A DNA stretch of 64,000 nt from Anaerostipes caccae L1-92 (GTDB lineage: Bacteria; Bacillota; Clostridia; Lachnospirales; Lachnospiraceae): positions 1,491,501-1,555,500 of the forward strand of contig NZ_AP023027.1 of the NCBI RefSeq assembly GCF_014467075.1, read 5' to 3'. The notes under the pieces are model-generated. The model worked only from the letters and a program-made list of their open reading frames with translations. It had not been told where the DNA came from and did not search any database. A program made the translations under genes and the position numbers. Below are positions 34,111 to 46,412 of this stretch, piece by piece. Position 1 is the first letter of the stretch, and every line of letters begins with the position of its first letter.

Positions 34111-35559
34111 GTGAAGACTTTTGGGGTATTAGACCATTTAGAACCAAAAAAAGTATTTAAATATTTTGAAATCCTGACAAAGATTCCTCATGGCTCTTAC
34201 AACTGTAAGGCCGTGAGTGATTTCTGCGTGGACTTTGCCAAAAAGAGAGGCCTTTTTGTGATTCAGGACGATCACTATAACGTGATCATCAAAAAGGAGG
34301 CCTCTCCTTCTTGTGCCCATAAACCTGCCCTGATCCTTCAGGGACATCTGGATATGGTATGCCAGAAGGACCAGGGCAGTCCGGTGGATTTTACAAAAGA
34401 CGCGCTGGAACTTCAGATCGACGGAGACTTTGTCTCTGCCAAGGGAACGACGCTGGGAGGAGACGACGGTATCGCGGTGGCTTACTGCCTGGCGCTCCTG
34501 GATGATGATTCGATTCTGCACCCTCCTCTGGAAGTGGTGTTTACCACAGAGGAAGAGGTGGGCATGGAGGGAGCTACAGCCCTCGACACATCGGTCCTTG
34601 AGGGAAAGTACCTTTTGAATATTGACTCGGAAGAAGAAGGAATCCTGCTGGCGGGATGTGCCGGGGGAACGACAGTCAAGGTTTCTCTCCCGCTTAAATA
34701 TAAAGAGATGCAGGGAAGCCTGTGCAGAGTCTCCATTACCGGTCTTTTAGGCGGGCATTCGGGAACCGAGATCGATAAAAACCGTGCGAATGCCCATATT
34801 CTGATGGGGCGGCTGCTCTGCTGCGTAAAGGGGATTCATATAAGCCGAATCTATGGGGCTTTGGAGCAGAAAGACAATGCCATTCCCAACGAGTGTTATG
34901 CAGAATTGATCTGTGAGGACAGAGAAGCGATAGAAGAGGCGGCGGCAAAGCTGTTTCAGAACTTTAAAGAGCAGTTTCAGGGTACAGATGACGGCATGGA
35001 AGTGAGACTGGAATTCTCTGAAATGGAAAAGAGGGACTGCCTGACTCAGGATGCGCAGGATGCAGTGCTTTATTTTCTTAACCATACGCCAAACGGCATT
35101 CACACGATGAGCCGGGATATCGAAGGTCTGGTGGAAAGTTCATTAAACCTGGGGATTCTTAAGATGGACGGAGAAGAAATCTCATTTTCTTTCGGTGTGC
35201 GCAGTTCGGCGCCTTTTTATAAAGAGGAGCTGGCAGGCTGCCTTGAGTCTCTGGCCCGGAAGCTTAACGGCAGTTATGAGCGGGTCAACGATTACCCTGC
35301 ATGGGAATATAAGAAGGATTCGGTTTTAAGAGACGTATTTTTGAAGGCTTACCGGCAGATGTACGGAAAGGAAATGAAAGTGGAGATGATTCACGCAGGA
35401 CTGGAGTGCGGCATTTTTGCATCCAGAATCGAGGGACTGGATATCGTGTCTTTCGGACCGGATATCTTTGATATTCACACGACTGATGAGAGGCTTTCTG
35501 TTCCTTCCGTTAAAAGGACATGGGAACTGCTGTTAAAGATCATCGAAGAGTTTCCGTAA
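34111..35559 (+). CDS. pepD: Aminoacyl-histidine dipeptidase (PepD-like, M20)
   Basis: 482 residues of the M20 zinc peptidase family, PepD type, cleaving Xaa-His dipeptides. Zinc-site motifs: LQGHLDMVCQKD, TLGGDDGIAVAYCLALLDD and FTTEEEVGMEGA; the lid domain starts near LLGGHSGTEIDKNRANA. The start is the GTG at 34111, two bases after the previous stop; no ATG fits the conserved LEPKKVFKYFE start, and the ribosome binding site is weak, so coupling to the UPF0210 gene is likely. Length is normal. Confidence 0.92.
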   Translation: MKTFGVLDHLEPKKVFKYFEILTKIPHGSYNCKAVSDFCVDFAKKRGLFVIQDDHYNVIIKKEASPSCAHKPALILQGHLDMVCQKDQGSPVDFTKDALELQIDGDFVSAKGTTLGGDDGIAVAYCLALLDDDSILHPPLEVVFTTEEEVGMEGATALDTSVLEGKYLLNIDSEEEGILLAGCAGGTTVKVSLPLKYKEMQGSLCRVSITGLLGGHSGTEIDKNRANAHILMGRLLCCVKGIHISRIYGALEQKDNAIPNECYAELICEDREAIEEAAAKLFQNFKEQFQGTDDGMEVRLEFSEMEKRDCLTQDAQDAVLYFLNHTPNGIHTMSRDIEGLVESSLNLGILKMDGEEISFSFGVRSSAPFYKEELAGCLESLARKLNGSYERVNDYPAWEYKKDSVLRDVFLKAYRQMYGKEMKVEMIHAGLECGIFASRIEGLDIVSFGPDIFDIHTTDERLSVPSVKRTWELLLKIIEEFP

Positions 35560-35621
35560 AAGCCAGAATCTATTACACGGCTGAAATTGAAAATGAACAA
35601 TTTAGATAAAGGAGTAGACCA

Positions 35622-36854
35622 ATGAGTGAAAATGTATACGATATTTTGCAGGAAAGAGGATTTATCGCTCAGACGACCCACGAGGAACTGCGCGATCTGC
35701 TTGGAAAGGAAAAAGTAACGTTCTATATCGGGTTTGACGCTACCGCAGACAGCCTTACCGCAGGACATTTCCTCACGGTCATGGCCATGATGCATATGCA
35801 GAGAGCGGGGCACAGACCGATTGCTCTTTTAGGGGGCGGAACGACGATGATCGGAGATCCTTCCGGCAAGTCTGACATGCGCAATATCATGACAAAAGAA
35901 ACCATTGAACACAATGCCATGCGATTTAAGGAGCAGCTGTCCCGGTTTATTTCATTTGACAACGACAAGGCAATCCTCGAAAATAACGCAGACTGGCTTT
36001 TGGACTTAAACTATGTAGACTTTTTAAGAGAGATCGGAGTCCATTTTTCTGTCAACAAGATGCTGACAGCTGAGTGCTACAAACAGCGCATGGAGAAGGG
36101 ACTTACGTTTTTTGAATTCAACTATATGCTCATGCAGGCATATGATTTCTTAGAGCTGAACCGCAGATACGGTTGTACTCTGGAAATGGGCGGAAACGAC
36201 CAGTGGAGCAATATTCTTGCGGGCGCGGATCTGATCCGCCGCAAGGAGCAGAAAAATGCGTTTGGGCTGACACTTACCCTGCTTACCAGAAGCGACGGCG
36301 TGAAGATGGGCAAAACGATGTCGGGAGCCGTCTGGCTGGACCCTGAAAAGACTTCTCCATATGAGTTTTATCAATACTGGAGAAATATCGAAGATGTGAA
36401 GGTAGAAGAGTGCCTCGGACTCTTAACGTTCCTTCCGATGGAAGAAGTGAGAAGACTTGGAGCGCTTCAGGATGCCGAGATCAATAAGGCAAAAGAAGTG
36501 CTGGCATATGAAGTGACGAAGATCGTTCACGGTGAAGAAGAGGCGAAGAAGGCACAGGCCGGAGCAAAAGCCTTGTTTGTACAGGGTGCGGCCAGTGAGG
36601 ATGCGCCGGTGCATGAGTATTCCAAGGCACAGCTTGAGGAGGGACTTGATATCCTGACTCTGCTGGTAGATACGAAACTCTGTTCTACAAGATCTGATGC
36701 CAGAAGGACTGTGACCCAGGGCGGCGTATCCGTCAACGGGGAGAAAGTGACAGACTTTAAACAGGTGTTTACTTCGGCAGATTTTGACGACAAAGAACGT
36801 CTGCTCCTGAAAAAGGGAAAGAAGAAGTTCTGCCAGGTCAAAGAAGGAAATTAA
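35622..36854 (+). CDS. tyrS: Tyrosine--tRNA ligase
   Basis: 410 residues of class I tyrosyl-tRNA synthetase. The HIGH-type motif is TAGH (46-49) in [11 protein letters not shown], and the KMSKS loop is KMGKT (about 229-233). GGNDQWSNI is the tyrosine-site motif. The C-terminus is an S4 RNA-binding domain ([20 protein letters not shown]). The start has AAAGGAG upstream. No T-box leader is visible in the 62-base gap, unlike many clostridial tyrS genes. A terminator follows. Confidence 0.96.
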   Translation: MSENVYDILQERGFIAQTTHEELRDLLGKEKVTFYIGFDATADSLTAGHFLTVMAMMHMQRAGHRPIALLGGGTTMIGDPSGKSDMRNIMTKETIEHNAMRFKEQLSRFISFDNDKAILENNADWLLDLNYVDFLREIGVHFSVNKMLTAECYKQRMEKGLTFFEFNYMLMQAYDFLELNRRYGCTLEMGGNDQWSNILAGADLIRRKEQKNAFGLTLTLLTRSDGVKMGKTMSGAVWLDPEKTSPYEFYQYWRNIEDVKVEECLGLLTFLPMEEVRRLGALQDAEINKAKEVLAYEVTKIVHGEEEAKKAQAGAKALFVQGAASEDAPVHEYSKAQLEEGLDILTLLVDTKLCSTRSDARRTVTQGGVSVNGEKVTDFKQVFTSADFDDKERLLLKKGKKKFCQVKEGN

Positions 36855-36865
36855 AGAGAAGATTT

Positions 36866-36897
36866 GGAACAGGACATACAGCTGTCCTGTTCCTTTT
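36866..36897 (+). terminator. tyrS terminator
   Basis: GGAACAGGACA (36866-36876) and TGTCCTGTTCC (36883-36893) form a perfect 11-bp stem followed by TTTT. Confidence 0.85.
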
Positions 36898-36930
36898 GCT
36901 ATTCTAAGGATGATGACAGGAGGTGAAGAT

Positions 36931-37248
36931 ATGGCTTCAAGTGTTGAATTTACAGAATATGTATGCGGTCAGGCCGAGGGTGCCGGAAAGGTTTCTTACA
37001 GAAGAATGTTTGGAGAGTATGGGATTTATCTGGACGGGAAATTTATAGGTGTTGTCTGTGACAATCAATTTTTTGTCAAGATCACAAAGGCCGGGGAAGA
37101 AATCCTGCCTGAATGCCCGAAAGAACCGCCCTATGACGGGGCAAAACCTTATTTTCTCATAGAAGAGCTGGAAGACCGGGAGCTGCTCTGCCGTTTTCTG
37201 AGAGCTTCTTTTGAGGAGCTTCCGGTGCCGAAACCAAAGAAAAGATAA
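36931..37248 (+). CDS. TfoX N-terminal domain protein
   Basis: 105 residues matching the N-terminal domain of TfoX/Sxy: KVSYRRMFGEYGIYLDGKF, then VVCDNQFFVKITKAG and PYDGAKPYFLIEELEDRE. Stand-alone domains of this type are widespread in bacteria without natural competence, and their role is unclear. The start at 36931 follows a full AGGAGGTGA at 7 bases; the ATG at 36910 would sit upstream of it. It converges on a small membrane-protein gene, with a hairpin between. Confidence 0.87.
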   Translation: MASSVEFTEYVCGQAEGAGKVSYRRMFGEYGIYLDGKFIGVVCDNQFFVKITKAGEEILPECPKEPPYDGAKPYFLIEELEDRELLCRFLRASFEELPVPKPKKR

Positions 37249-37254
37249 TCAGCA

Positions 37255-37290
37255 GACAGCCGCTTCCACATGAAAGAGGAAGCGGCTGTC
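37255..37290. terminator. Hairpin between convergent genes
   Basis: GACAGCCGCTTCC (37255-37267) and GGAAGCGGCTGTC (37278-37290) form a 13-bp perfect stem. No long T-run follows on either strand, so termination may be partial. Confidence 0.65.
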
Positions 37291-37296
37291 TTAGGG

Positions 37297-37587
37297 TTAA
37301 TGGAAATTTTTTTGGATTTCATTGAGAGCTTTTTGTGTATAAGGGTCTCTCTGGTCGATGTGCTGAATGACGGACTTGATTTTCTCGGCATCTCTGGATC
37401 CGGCTGTTTTAGAAAGGGACAGGACAAACAGCAGCAGAATGATAGAAAAAATCGTGCGCAGCTTCAGAAAAGACCAGTAGCTGGCGCTCTCCTCCGGCTC
37501 TGTGTGAAACGGATCGGAATGGGAGGCGTATTTTTGATTTAATTTCAGTTTTTCCTGCTCCATGCGAAGCCTTGTTAAATCTGTCAT
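37297..37587 (-). CDS. Small single-pass membrane protein, unknown
   Basis: 96 residues, not recognised. The start at 37587 has AAAGGAG 8 bases upstream on the - strand; two earlier ATGs at 37620 and 37605 have none. A charged N-terminal half (MTDLTRLRMEQEKLKLNQ) is followed by one hydrophobic segment (about 44-60, TIFSIILLLFVLSLS) and a polar C-terminal helix. The good ribosome binding site and the terminator-like hairpin support a real gene. It diverges from the zinc-ribbon/DUF5685 operon. Confidence 0.6.
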   Translation of the reverse strand: MTDLTRLRMEQEKLKLNQKYASHSDPFHTEPEESASYWSFLKLRTIFSIILLLFVLSLSKTAGSRDAEKIKSVIQHIDQRDPYTQKALNEIQKNFH

Positions 37588-37687
37588 CTCATCATCTCCT
37601 TTGTTCATTATATGAGGCATGTATGTTTCTATGACACAAAAAGTTCAAAGATTTTATAATTTCTTTATGTTTTCCATCAAACGAAAA

Positions 37688-37696
37688 TGCTATAAT
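37688..37696 (+). promoter_or_regulatory. Extended -10 promoter of the DUF5685/DnaK2 operon
   Basis: TGCTATAAT (TATAAT at 37691-37696 with TG one base before). No good -35 is seen, which fits an extended -10 promoter. Transcription would begin near 37703 and leave a leader of about 150 bases. Confidence 0.55.
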
Positions 37697-37708
37697 GTTA
37701 TCTATGAC

Positions 37709-37767
37709 ATTTTCCACATGATTTCCGTTCGGCTCTTAGAATGCCTCACTCCAAGCATGTGGAAAAT
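37709..37767 (+). promoter_or_regulatory. Long leader inverted repeat
   Basis: ATTTTCCACATG (37709-37720) and its exact complement CATGTGGAAAAT (37756-37767) enclose a 35-base loop in the predicted leader. A C-rich, pyrimidine-biased loop and no T-run after the stem argue against a plain terminator. Function unknown. Confidence 0.5.
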
Positions 37768-37854
37768 GGACGTAATATCTGCTGGAGCAGGCTGCTTAGA
37801 GACAAAAGGCACTATACTTCATGGGTGCATTTGAATGTTAAGAAAGGTGAGATG

Positions 37855-38253
37855 ATGAGAGATAAGATTCAGAATTTTTTAAGAGGGCGTTACGGCACAG
37901 ATTCTCTTTCAAAATTTTTGCTGATTTTGGCTTTGGCGGGGATGTTTCTTCCTATTTTTATAAAGAAGGCGTTTGTGTTTTATTATGCGGGACTTCTTTT
38001 GCTGATCTATTCCTATTTCAGGATTTTTTCCAGGAATATTGCGAAGAGATCGGCTGAAAATGCGGCATTCCTCAGGAAGACCAGCAAGATTACCGGGTTT
38101 TTCAGGAAGAAGAAGCTTCATTTTGAACAGCGGAAAACGCACAAGTTTTTCCGGTGTCCGGGCTGCGGTCAGGATATCAGAGTGCCGAAGGGTAAGGGGA
38201 ATATCGTGATCACCTGTCCGAAATGCCGGAAAGAATTCCAGGCGAGATCGTAA
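37855..38253 (+). CDS. Membrane protein with C-terminal zinc ribbon
   Basis: 132 residues, not a named family. Two hydrophobic spans lie close together (about 20-34, FLLILALAGMFLPIF, and 42-54, FYYAGLLLLIYSY), followed by a basic helix and a zinc ribbon with ligands in RCPGCGQDI and TCPKCRKEF. The start at 37855 is 7 bases after AAAGG; the adjacent ATG at 37852 is the alternative, and ATGs further up lie in the leader hairpin. It is first of four genes running into a J-protein and a second DnaK. The zinc ribbon may recruit a client or chaperone to the membrane; that is inference. Confidence 0.75.
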   Translation: MRDKIQNFLRGRYGTDSLSKFLLILALAGMFLPIFIKKAFVFYYAGLLLLIYSYFRIFSRNIAKRSAENAAFLRKTSKITGFFRKKKLHFEQRKTHKFFRCPGCGQDIRVPKGKGNIVITCPKCRKEFQARS

Positions 38254-38265
38254 AAGGAGGTTTGC

Positions 38266-39102
38266 ATGTTTGGATATTTGATTGTCAATAAGCCTGAGAT
38301 GAAGATCAAAGATTATGAACGGTACCGTGCCTATTACTGCGGACTGTGCCGGAGGCTCTATAAGCATTACGGAAAGAAAGGCCAGCTGACACTGAGCTTT
38401 GACATGACGTTTCTTACCATTTTATTAAACGGGCTTTATGAGCCGAAGCTTCATTCCGGCAAGCATTTCTGCGGACTCCATCCAGCAAAGAGGCAGAAGG
38501 TTATGTGCAATCAGCTGAGTGACTATGCGGCGGATATGGGAATTCTTCTTACTTATTATAATCTGCTGGATGACTGGCAGGACGAGAAGAAGCTTAAAAG
38601 TCTTCTGCTGGCGGATAGCCTCAGGAAATCATGTATGGAGATCACTCGGAGATATCCGAGACAGAGCCGGGCTGTCAGAGATTATATAAAGAAGCTTTCA
38701 GTCTGTGAGAAGGAAAACACGGATCAGCTGGATCGTGTGGCAGGCCTCACGGGAACGATGCTCGGAGAGATTTTTGTCTTCCGGGAGGATGAGTGGTCTG
38801 ATGATCTGAGAACGATGGGATTCTTTCTTGGAAAGTTCATTTATCTGATGGATGCCTACGAAGATTTATCCGATGATCTGAAGAATGGACGGTACAATCC
38901 ATGGAGTTTATATGCGGAGGGCAAAGAGTTTGATCAGAGAGCAGAGACGGTCCTGACCATGATGATGACGGAGTGTGCCGCTGTGTTTGAACGACTGCCG
39001 ATCTTAAAGGATATTGAAATTCTCAGGAATATCATTTATTCTGGAGTATGGACGAAATTTGAGATCGCAAAGAACAGAAGAAAAGGCAGTGAGGAAGAAT
39101 GA
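38266..39102 (+). CDS. DUF5685 family protein, all-helical, isoprenoid-synthase-like motifs
   Basis: 278 residues, DUF5685, no assigned function. The protein looks all-helical and has a cysteine pair near the start ([10 protein letters not shown], Cys25 and Cys28). Two aspartate motifs stand out: LLDDWQDE (DDxxD at 102-106) and, 90 residues later, [19 protein letters not shown] followed by YNPW (196-213). The spacing and the second motif, with its GRYNP, resemble the paired magnesium-binding motifs of squalene/phytoene synthases. That points to a diverged class I isoprenoid-synthase fold, by inference only. It sits 12 bases after the zinc-ribbon gene and one base before the J-protein gene. 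Confidence 0.75.
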   Translation: MFGYLIVNKPEMKIKDYERYRAYYCGLCRRLYKHYGKKGQLTLSFDMTFLTILLNGLYEPKLHSGKHFCGLHPAKRQKVMCNQLSDYAADMGILLTYYNLLDDWQDEKKLKSLLLADSLRKSCMEITRRYPRQSRAVRDYIKKLSVCEKENTDQLDRVAGLTGTMLGEIFVFREDEWSDDLRTMGFFLGKFIYLMDAYEDLSDDLKNGRYNPWSLYAEGKEFDQRAETVLTMMMTECAAVFERLPILKDIEILRNIIYSGVWTKFEIAKNRRKGSEEE

Positions 39103-39103
39103 G

Positions 39104-39721
39104 ATGGATGAAGCATATACAATCTTAGGCGTATCCCAGGATGCGACCGATGAGGAAATAAAAAAAGCATATCGGAGGCTGAGCAAGAAATATCATCCGG
39201 ATGCCAACTTAAATCAGCCGGAATACGCAGAGCGGAAATTTAAAGAAGTCCAGGAGGCCTATAAAAAGATCATGGACTTCAGAAAGTACGGCGCGTCCGG
39301 CGGAAACCCATATGGAAATCCATATCAGGGAGGACAGTCCTCCTACGGGGGATACGGCAATGCCGGAACCGGTTCGGCAGAGATGACGGCCGCCTATAAT
39401 TATCTGCGGGCAGGTCATTACCGGGAGGCTCTTCAGGTGCTCGGAAGTATATCCGAGAGAAATGCACAGTGGTTTTATTTCAGCGCTGTGGCAAACATGG
39501 GCATCGGCAACAACGTAACCGCGCTGGAACATGCGCAGACAGCTGTGCAGATGGACCCTTCCAACATGGAATACCAGATGCTTTTAAAGCAGATGCAGCA
39601 GAGCGGAAGCTGGTATCAGAACATGGGCTCCGGATATGGAAGAAGTACGATGGGAAGCAGCTGCTGCATGCAGCTTATTATGCTGAATTGTTTTATCAAT
39701 TTCTGCTGCAGGCCTTGTTAA
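39104..39721 (+). CDS. J-domain protein with cysteine-rich tail
   Basis: 205 residues. An N-terminal J domain (1-65) has the HPD motif at 31-33 in [11 protein letters not shown] glycine/tyrosine-rich linker (about 70-95) and a helical TPR-like segment (about 100-175) follow, and the tail ends with six cysteines within 17 residues (SSCCMQLI ... CCRPC). The zinc-finger and client-binding domains of true DnaJ are absent. The start at 39104 follows GAGGAAG; the longer frame from 39014 lies inside DUF5685. It should stimulate the DnaK encoded 25 bases downstream. The tail may bind metal or be lipidated; neither is shown. Confidence 0.85.
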   Translation: MDEAYTILGVSQDATDEEIKKAYRRLSKKYHPDANLNQPEYAERKFKEVQEAYKKIMDFRKYGASGGNPYGNPYQGGQSSYGGYGNAGTGSAEMTAAYNYLRAGHYREALQVLGSISERNAQWFYFSAVANMGIGNNVTALEHAQTAVQMDPSNMEYQMLLKQMQQSGSWYQNMGSGYGRSTMGSSCCMQLIMLNCFINFCCRPC

Positions 39722-39746
39722 CAACGGAACATAAACAGGAGGACTT

Positions 39747-41480
39747 ATGGGTAAGATCATAGGGATTGATTTAGGGACGACCAACAGCTGTACTGCCGTG
39801 ATGGAAGGCGGAAAAGCCGTTGTCATACATAATGCAGAAGGTTCAAGGACGACGCCGTCGGTCATGGCTTTGACCAAAAACGGAGAAAGACTGATCGGAG
39901 ATGCGGCCAAAAGGCAGTCTGCGGCGAACCCGGAACGGACAGTGTCATCTATTAAACGGCATATGGGGACGGATTACAGGGTGAAGATCGACGGAAAGAA
40001 ATATCTCCCACAGGAGATTTCCGCCCAGATCCTGATGAAGTTAAAGCAGGATGCCGAGAGCTATCTGGGAATGGAAGTGACGGAGGCAGTGATCACCGTG
40101 CCTGCATATTTTAATGACGCCCAGAGACAGGCTACCAAGGATGCGGGAAGGATCGCAGGTCTTGAGGTAAAGCGTATCATAAATGAACCTACCGCTGCGG
40201 CGCTGGCCTACGGCCTGGATAACGGGACGGAGCAAAAGATCATGGTCTATGACCTGGGAGGCGGTACTTTCGATGTGTCGGTCATTCAGATCGAAGACGG
40301 CGTGATCGAGGTGCTGGCAACTTCAGGAAACAATCACCTGGGAGGTGATGATTTTGATGAGGCAGTGGCAGCGTATCTGGTGGAAACTTTTAAGAAGACA
40401 GATGGAATTGATTTGAAAAAAGATGTCCAGGCAATGCAGCGGATCATGGAAGCCGCAGAGAAAGCTAAGATCGAACTTTCCAGCATGTCTGAGACAAATA
40501 TCAACCTGCCGTTCATCGTCGTGGACCGGGGTGAGACACACCACATGGACATTCAGCTTACGAGGACAAAGTTTGATGAGCTGACTTACAGCCTTGTATC
40601 AAAAACCGAAGAACCGGTCAGAAACGCACTTAAGGATGCGGGACTGTCCGCAGGAGAAATCAACAGGGTGCTGATGGTGGGAGGATCTACAAGAATTCCG
40701 TCCGTACAGCGGAAGGTGGCAGAGATCACCGGAAAGCGCCCGGACCAGTCTTTAAATCCCGATGAGTGTGTCGCGCTGGGGGCTGCCATCCAGGGAGGGA
40801 AACTTGCAGGAGAGGCCGGAACCAATGAAGTGCTGCTCATGGACGTAACCCCGCTTTCCCTGTCTATAGAGACAATGGGAGGAATGGCTACAAGGATTAT
40901 TGAGCGCAACTCGACAATTCCGACCCGTCACAGCCAGATCTTTACTACAGGCGCCAATTTCCAGACAGCCGTGGATATCAAGGTTCTCCAGGGAGAGCGG
41001 ATGATGGCCAATGAAAACAAGGTCATCGGCAATTTCCGGCTCAAGGGGATCAAACGGGCCGTGAGAGGGGTGCCTCAGATTGAAGTGACTTTCGATATCG
41101 ATGTCAATGGTATCCTGAAGGTATCGGCAAAAGACCTGGGGACCGGAAAGGAACAGAGCGTTGTGATCACCTCAAGTTCCAATATGTCGGAGGAAGAGAT
41201 CGAACAGGCAATCCGGAATGCAAAAGAAAATGCAGCATTTGATGAGGAACACAGAGAAGCGGTTCAGTCCTATCATGAGGCGGAAGAGACACTTGTCAGG
41301 GCGGAACAGTATCTTGCAGAGCACAAGAAAGAGATCGAAAAAGAAAAGAAGAAAGCCATCAAAGATGCAGCGGCAGATTTAAAAAAAGCGCTCAAACGTG
41401 TGAAGCTTGAAAAGATTACGAGGGAACAGGCCGGTGAACTGAACAGAGCGAAAGAAGAACTGCTTTCAGTTTTGCCGTAA
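39747..41480 (+). CDS. Hsp70 chaperone, second DnaK
   Basis: 577 residues. The ATPase domain is canonical ([49 protein letters not shown]), and the substrate-binding domain includes [14 protein letters not shown] and [18 protein letters not shown]. The helical lid is present, but the long disordered tail of the housekeeping DnaK (43378) is missing, which makes it about 40 residues shorter. It follows its J-protein by 25 bases behind AGGAGG, and a terminator separates it from hrcA. No CIRCE lies before its operon, so it is probably not under HrcA control and may be dedicated to the DUF5685 or membrane zinc-ribbon partner. Confidence 0.93.
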   Translation: MGKIIGIDLGTTNSCTAVMEGGKAVVIHNAEGSRTTPSVMALTKNGERLIGDAAKRQSAANPERTVSSIKRHMGTDYRVKIDGKKYLPQEISAQILMKLKQDAESYLGMEVTEAVITVPAYFNDAQRQATKDAGRIAGLEVKRIINEPTAAALAYGLDNGTEQKIMVYDLGGGTFDVSVIQIEDGVIEVLATSGNNHLGGDDFDEAVAAYLVETFKKTDGIDLKKDVQAMQRIMEAAEKAKIELSSMSETNINLPFIVVDRGETHHMDIQLTRTKFDELTYSLVSKTEEPVRNALKDAGLSAGEINRVLMVGGSTRIPSVQRKVAEITGKRPDQSLNPDECVALGAAIQGGKLAGEAGTNEVLLMDVTPLSLSIETMGGMATRIIERNSTIPTRHSQIFTTGANFQTAVDIKVLQGERMMANENKVIGNFRLKGIKRAVRGVPQIEVTFDIDVNGILKVSAKDLGTGKEQSVVITSSSNMSEEEIEQAIRNAKENAAFDEEHREAVQSYHEAEETLVRAEQYLAEHKKEIEKEKKKAIKDAAADLKKALKRVKLEKITREQAGELNRAKEELLSVLP

Positions 41481-41507
41481 GATGAAAAAATCAGAATAAA
41501 GATTGGA

Positions 41508-41557
41508 TATAGTAGGAACCATGTTCAGAAAAACAGGTTCCTACTATATTTTATTTG
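41508..41557 (+). terminator. Terminator of the DUF5685/DnaK2 operon
   Basis: A 14-bp perfect stem (41508-41521 with 41537-41550) encloses a 15-base loop and is followed by TTTATTT. Confidence 0.85.
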
Positions 41558-41597
41558 GAAAGCCAGGAGACAATTTTAAAAAAAATAATAGGAGGGG

Positions 41598-41626
41598 TTG
41601 ACAATGAAATTTAAAAGTGATAACTT
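41598..41626 (+). promoter_or_regulatory. hrcA operon promoter
   Basis: TTGACA (41598-41603) and a weaker TAACTT (41621-41626) are 17 bases apart. The CIRCE operator begins 13 bases after the -10, over the expected transcription start. Confidence 0.6.
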
Positions 41627-41638
41627 ATGTTATAGATA

Positions 41639-41665
41639 TTAGCACTCGTTTAAGATGAGTGCTAA
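41639..41665 (+). promoter_or_regulatory. CIRCE operator
   Basis: TTAGCACTC-N9-GAGTGCTAA, a perfect match to the CIRCE consensus, 19 bases before the hrcA start. It is the binding site of HrcA, the repressor encoded next. Confidence 0.97.
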
Positions 41666-41684
41666 TAATGAAAGGAAAGATACC

Positions 41685-42713
41685 ATGGATTTAAATGATC
41701 GTAAAAGACTAATACTAAAAGCGATTATAGCAAATTATCTGGAGACCGGGGAACCCGTTGGTTCCAGGACGATTTCCAAGATGGAGGGACTGAACTTAAG
41801 TTCCGCAACGATCCGCAATGAAATGGCGGACCTTGAGGATCTGGGATTCATTCTGCAGCCGCACACGTCGGCCGGGCGGATACCTTCGGATCTGGGATAT
41901 CGTTTTTATGTGGACCAGCTTATGCAGGATCGGGAGTCGGACGAAGAAGAACGGCTGGAGCTTGTCAAGAAAGTTGACAAGATGGAAGTGATGCTGAAGC
42001 AGGTTGCCAATGTCCTGGCGTCCAGTACGAATTATGCGACGATGGTATCTGCCCCTCAGTACAAAAATACAAAGCTCAAGTTTGTGCAGCTTTCCCAGGT
42101 GGATGAGTACAGTCTGCTGGCGGTTATCGTGGCAGACGGCAATGTCGTAAAAAACCAGATCATCGACGTGGAAAAACCACTGGCAAATGACGAAGTCCTG
42201 AAACTGAACGTATTATTAAACTCCTTTCTCCAGGGGCTGACTCTGAAGGAAATCAACCTGGAGCTGATCCAGACGATGAAGGATCAGGCCGGAATCCACA
42301 GCCAGATACTGGAAAAGATTTTGGAGGAGATCGCAGTCGTTATCCACAATGCGGACCAGCTGGAGATTTATACGGGAGGTGCTTCCAATATCTTAAAGTA
42401 TCCCGAGCTTGGCTCGCCGGAGACAGCTACCGAGCTTTTAGATGCTTTAGTGGAAAAGAAGGCACTGAACAAGCTGGTGGGCGACACATTGGAAAGTGAT
42501 GACCACCACGGAATTCAGGTTTACATCGGAGATGAGGCGCCGGTGAAGAACATGAGGGACTGCAGCATTGTGACAGCCACTTATGAACTGGAGGAAGGCG
42601 GAACCGGAACAATCGGGATTATTGGTCCGAAACGGATGGATTACAAGAGGGTTGTGAAGACACTCCAGAATCTGACGGATGAGATCAACGATCTGTTCAA
42701 GAAAAAACCATAG
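41685..42713 (+). CDS. hrcA: Heat-inducible transcription repressor HrcA
   Basis: 342 residues. An N-terminal winged helix begins LNDRKRLILKAIIANYLETG and continues GSRTISKMEGLNLSSATIRNEM, which are typical of HrcA. The GAF-like and dimerisation parts follow, with RIPSDLGYRFYVDQLM. It represses its own operon at CIRCE and is kept active by GroEL in known systems. The start at 41685 was chosen for AAGGA at 8 bases; the ATG at 41655 lies within CIRCE. Confidence 0.96.
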   Translation: MDLNDRKRLILKAIIANYLETGEPVGSRTISKMEGLNLSSATIRNEMADLEDLGFILQPHTSAGRIPSDLGYRFYVDQLMQDRESDEEERLELVKKVDKMEVMLKQVANVLASSTNYATMVSAPQYKNTKLKFVQLSQVDEYSLLAVIVADGNVVKNQIIDVEKPLANDEVLKLNVLLNSFLQGLTLKEINLELIQTMKDQAGIHSQILEKILEEIAVVIHNADQLEIYTGGASNILKYPELGSPETATELLDALVEKKALNKLVGDTLESDDHHGIQVYIGDEAPVKNMRDCSIVTATYELEEGGTGTIGIIGPKRMDYKRVVKTLQNLTDEINDLFKKKP

Positions 42714-42728
42714 GAGGGAAGGTGCATT

Positions 42729-45237
<2,509 letters not shown>

Positions 45238-45259
45238 GAGAAAAAGAAGGTAGACGATT

Positions 45260-46408
45260 ATGGCAGATAAACGAGATTACTATGAAGTGCTGGGGGTATC
45301 CCGCAGTGCTTCAGAATCAGAAATAAAGAAAGCCTACCGTAAACTTGCGAAACAGTATCATCCAGATACGAACCCGGGAGACAAAGTGGCCGAGGCAAAG
45401 TTTAAAGAAGCTTCCGAGGCTTATGAAGTTTTAAGTGATCCTGAAAAGAAAGCGCAGTATGACCAGTTTGGTCATGCTGCCTTTGAACAGGGCGGACCCG
45501 GAGGATTCAACGGAGGAGGGTTTGGCGGTTTTGATTTCGGCGGAGATATGGGAGATATTTTCGGAGATATCTTCGGCGGTATGTTCGGCGGCGGAGGCAG
45601 AAGCCAGCGCGCGGCCAATACGCCGACCCAGGGTGCCCACGTGCGTGCAAGGATCCATGTGACCTTTGAGGAAGCGGTTTTTGGAACAACCAAAAAGCTG
45701 GAAATTTCTCTGAAAGAGGAGTGTGCTTCCTGTCACGGAAGCGGTGCCAAAGCCGGCACCCATCCGGAGACATGTCCGAAGTGCGGCGGTAAAGGCCAGG
45801 TAGTATATACCCAGCAGTCTATGTTCGGAACGGTGAGAAATGTCCAGACATGTCCGGACTGCCAGGGAACCGGTCAGGTGATCAAGGAAAAATGTCCGGA
45901 CTGCCACGGAAGCGGCTATGTGAGCCAGAGAAAAACAATTGAGGTCACTGTGCCGGCCGGCATCAACAACGGACAGAGTATCAGAATCCGCGGAAAAGGA
46001 GAGCCCGGAACAAACGGAGGACCGAGGGGAGATCTCCTCGTGGTTGTTTCCGTGGACCGGCATCCGAAATTCCAGAGACAGGAATACGATATTATATCCA
46101 CGGAGCCGATCTCCTTTACCCAGGCAGCACTTGGTGCGACGATCAAGATCAATACGGTAGACGGTCCTTATGACTATACGATCAAGGCAGGAACCCAGAC
46201 AGACACCCGTGTGCGTCTGAAAGGCAAGGGTGTGCCAACCTTACGGAACAAGAATGTCCGGGGCGACCACTATGTGACCCTTGTTGTCCAGGTGCCGGAG
46301 CATCTGAACGAAGAGCAGAAGAATGCCCTTAAAAAGTTCCAGGAATCTATGGGCGAAGTGCCGAAGAAAGAAGAACATAAAGGATTTTTCGGGAAACATA
46401 AAAAATAA
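45260..46408 (+). CDS. dnaJ: Chaperone protein DnaJ
   Basis: 382 residues. J domain (1-70) with HPD in [10 protein letters not shown], a glycine/phenylalanine-rich linker (about 75-115), the zinc-finger domain with four CxxCxGxG repeats ([32 protein letters not shown]), and the C-terminal client-binding domains. All zinc ligands are present. It is the last gene of the CIRCE operon, 22 bases after dnaK. Confidence 0.97.
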   Translation: MADKRDYYEVLGVSRSASESEIKKAYRKLAKQYHPDTNPGDKVAEAKFKEASEAYEVLSDPEKKAQYDQFGHAAFEQGGPGGFNGGGFGGFDFGGDMGDIFGDIFGGMFGGGGRSQRAANTPTQGAHVRARIHVTFEEAVFGTTKKLEISLKEECASCHGSGAKAGTHPETCPKCGGKGQVVYTQQSMFGTVRNVQTCPDCQGTGQVIKEKCPDCHGSGYVSQRKTIEVTVPAGINNGQSIRIRGKGEPGTNGGPRGDLLVVVSVDRHPKFQRQEYDIISTEPISFTQAALGATIKINTVDGPYDYTIKAGTQTDTRVRLKGKGVPTLRNKNVRGDHYVTLVVQVPEHLNEEQKNALKKFQESMGEVPKKEEHKGFFGKHKK

Positions 46409-46412
46409 AGAG

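Noticed and set aside
35560..35621. Possible T-box leader before tyrS
   Set aside because: The gap is only 62 bases and shows no antiterminator or specifier structure.
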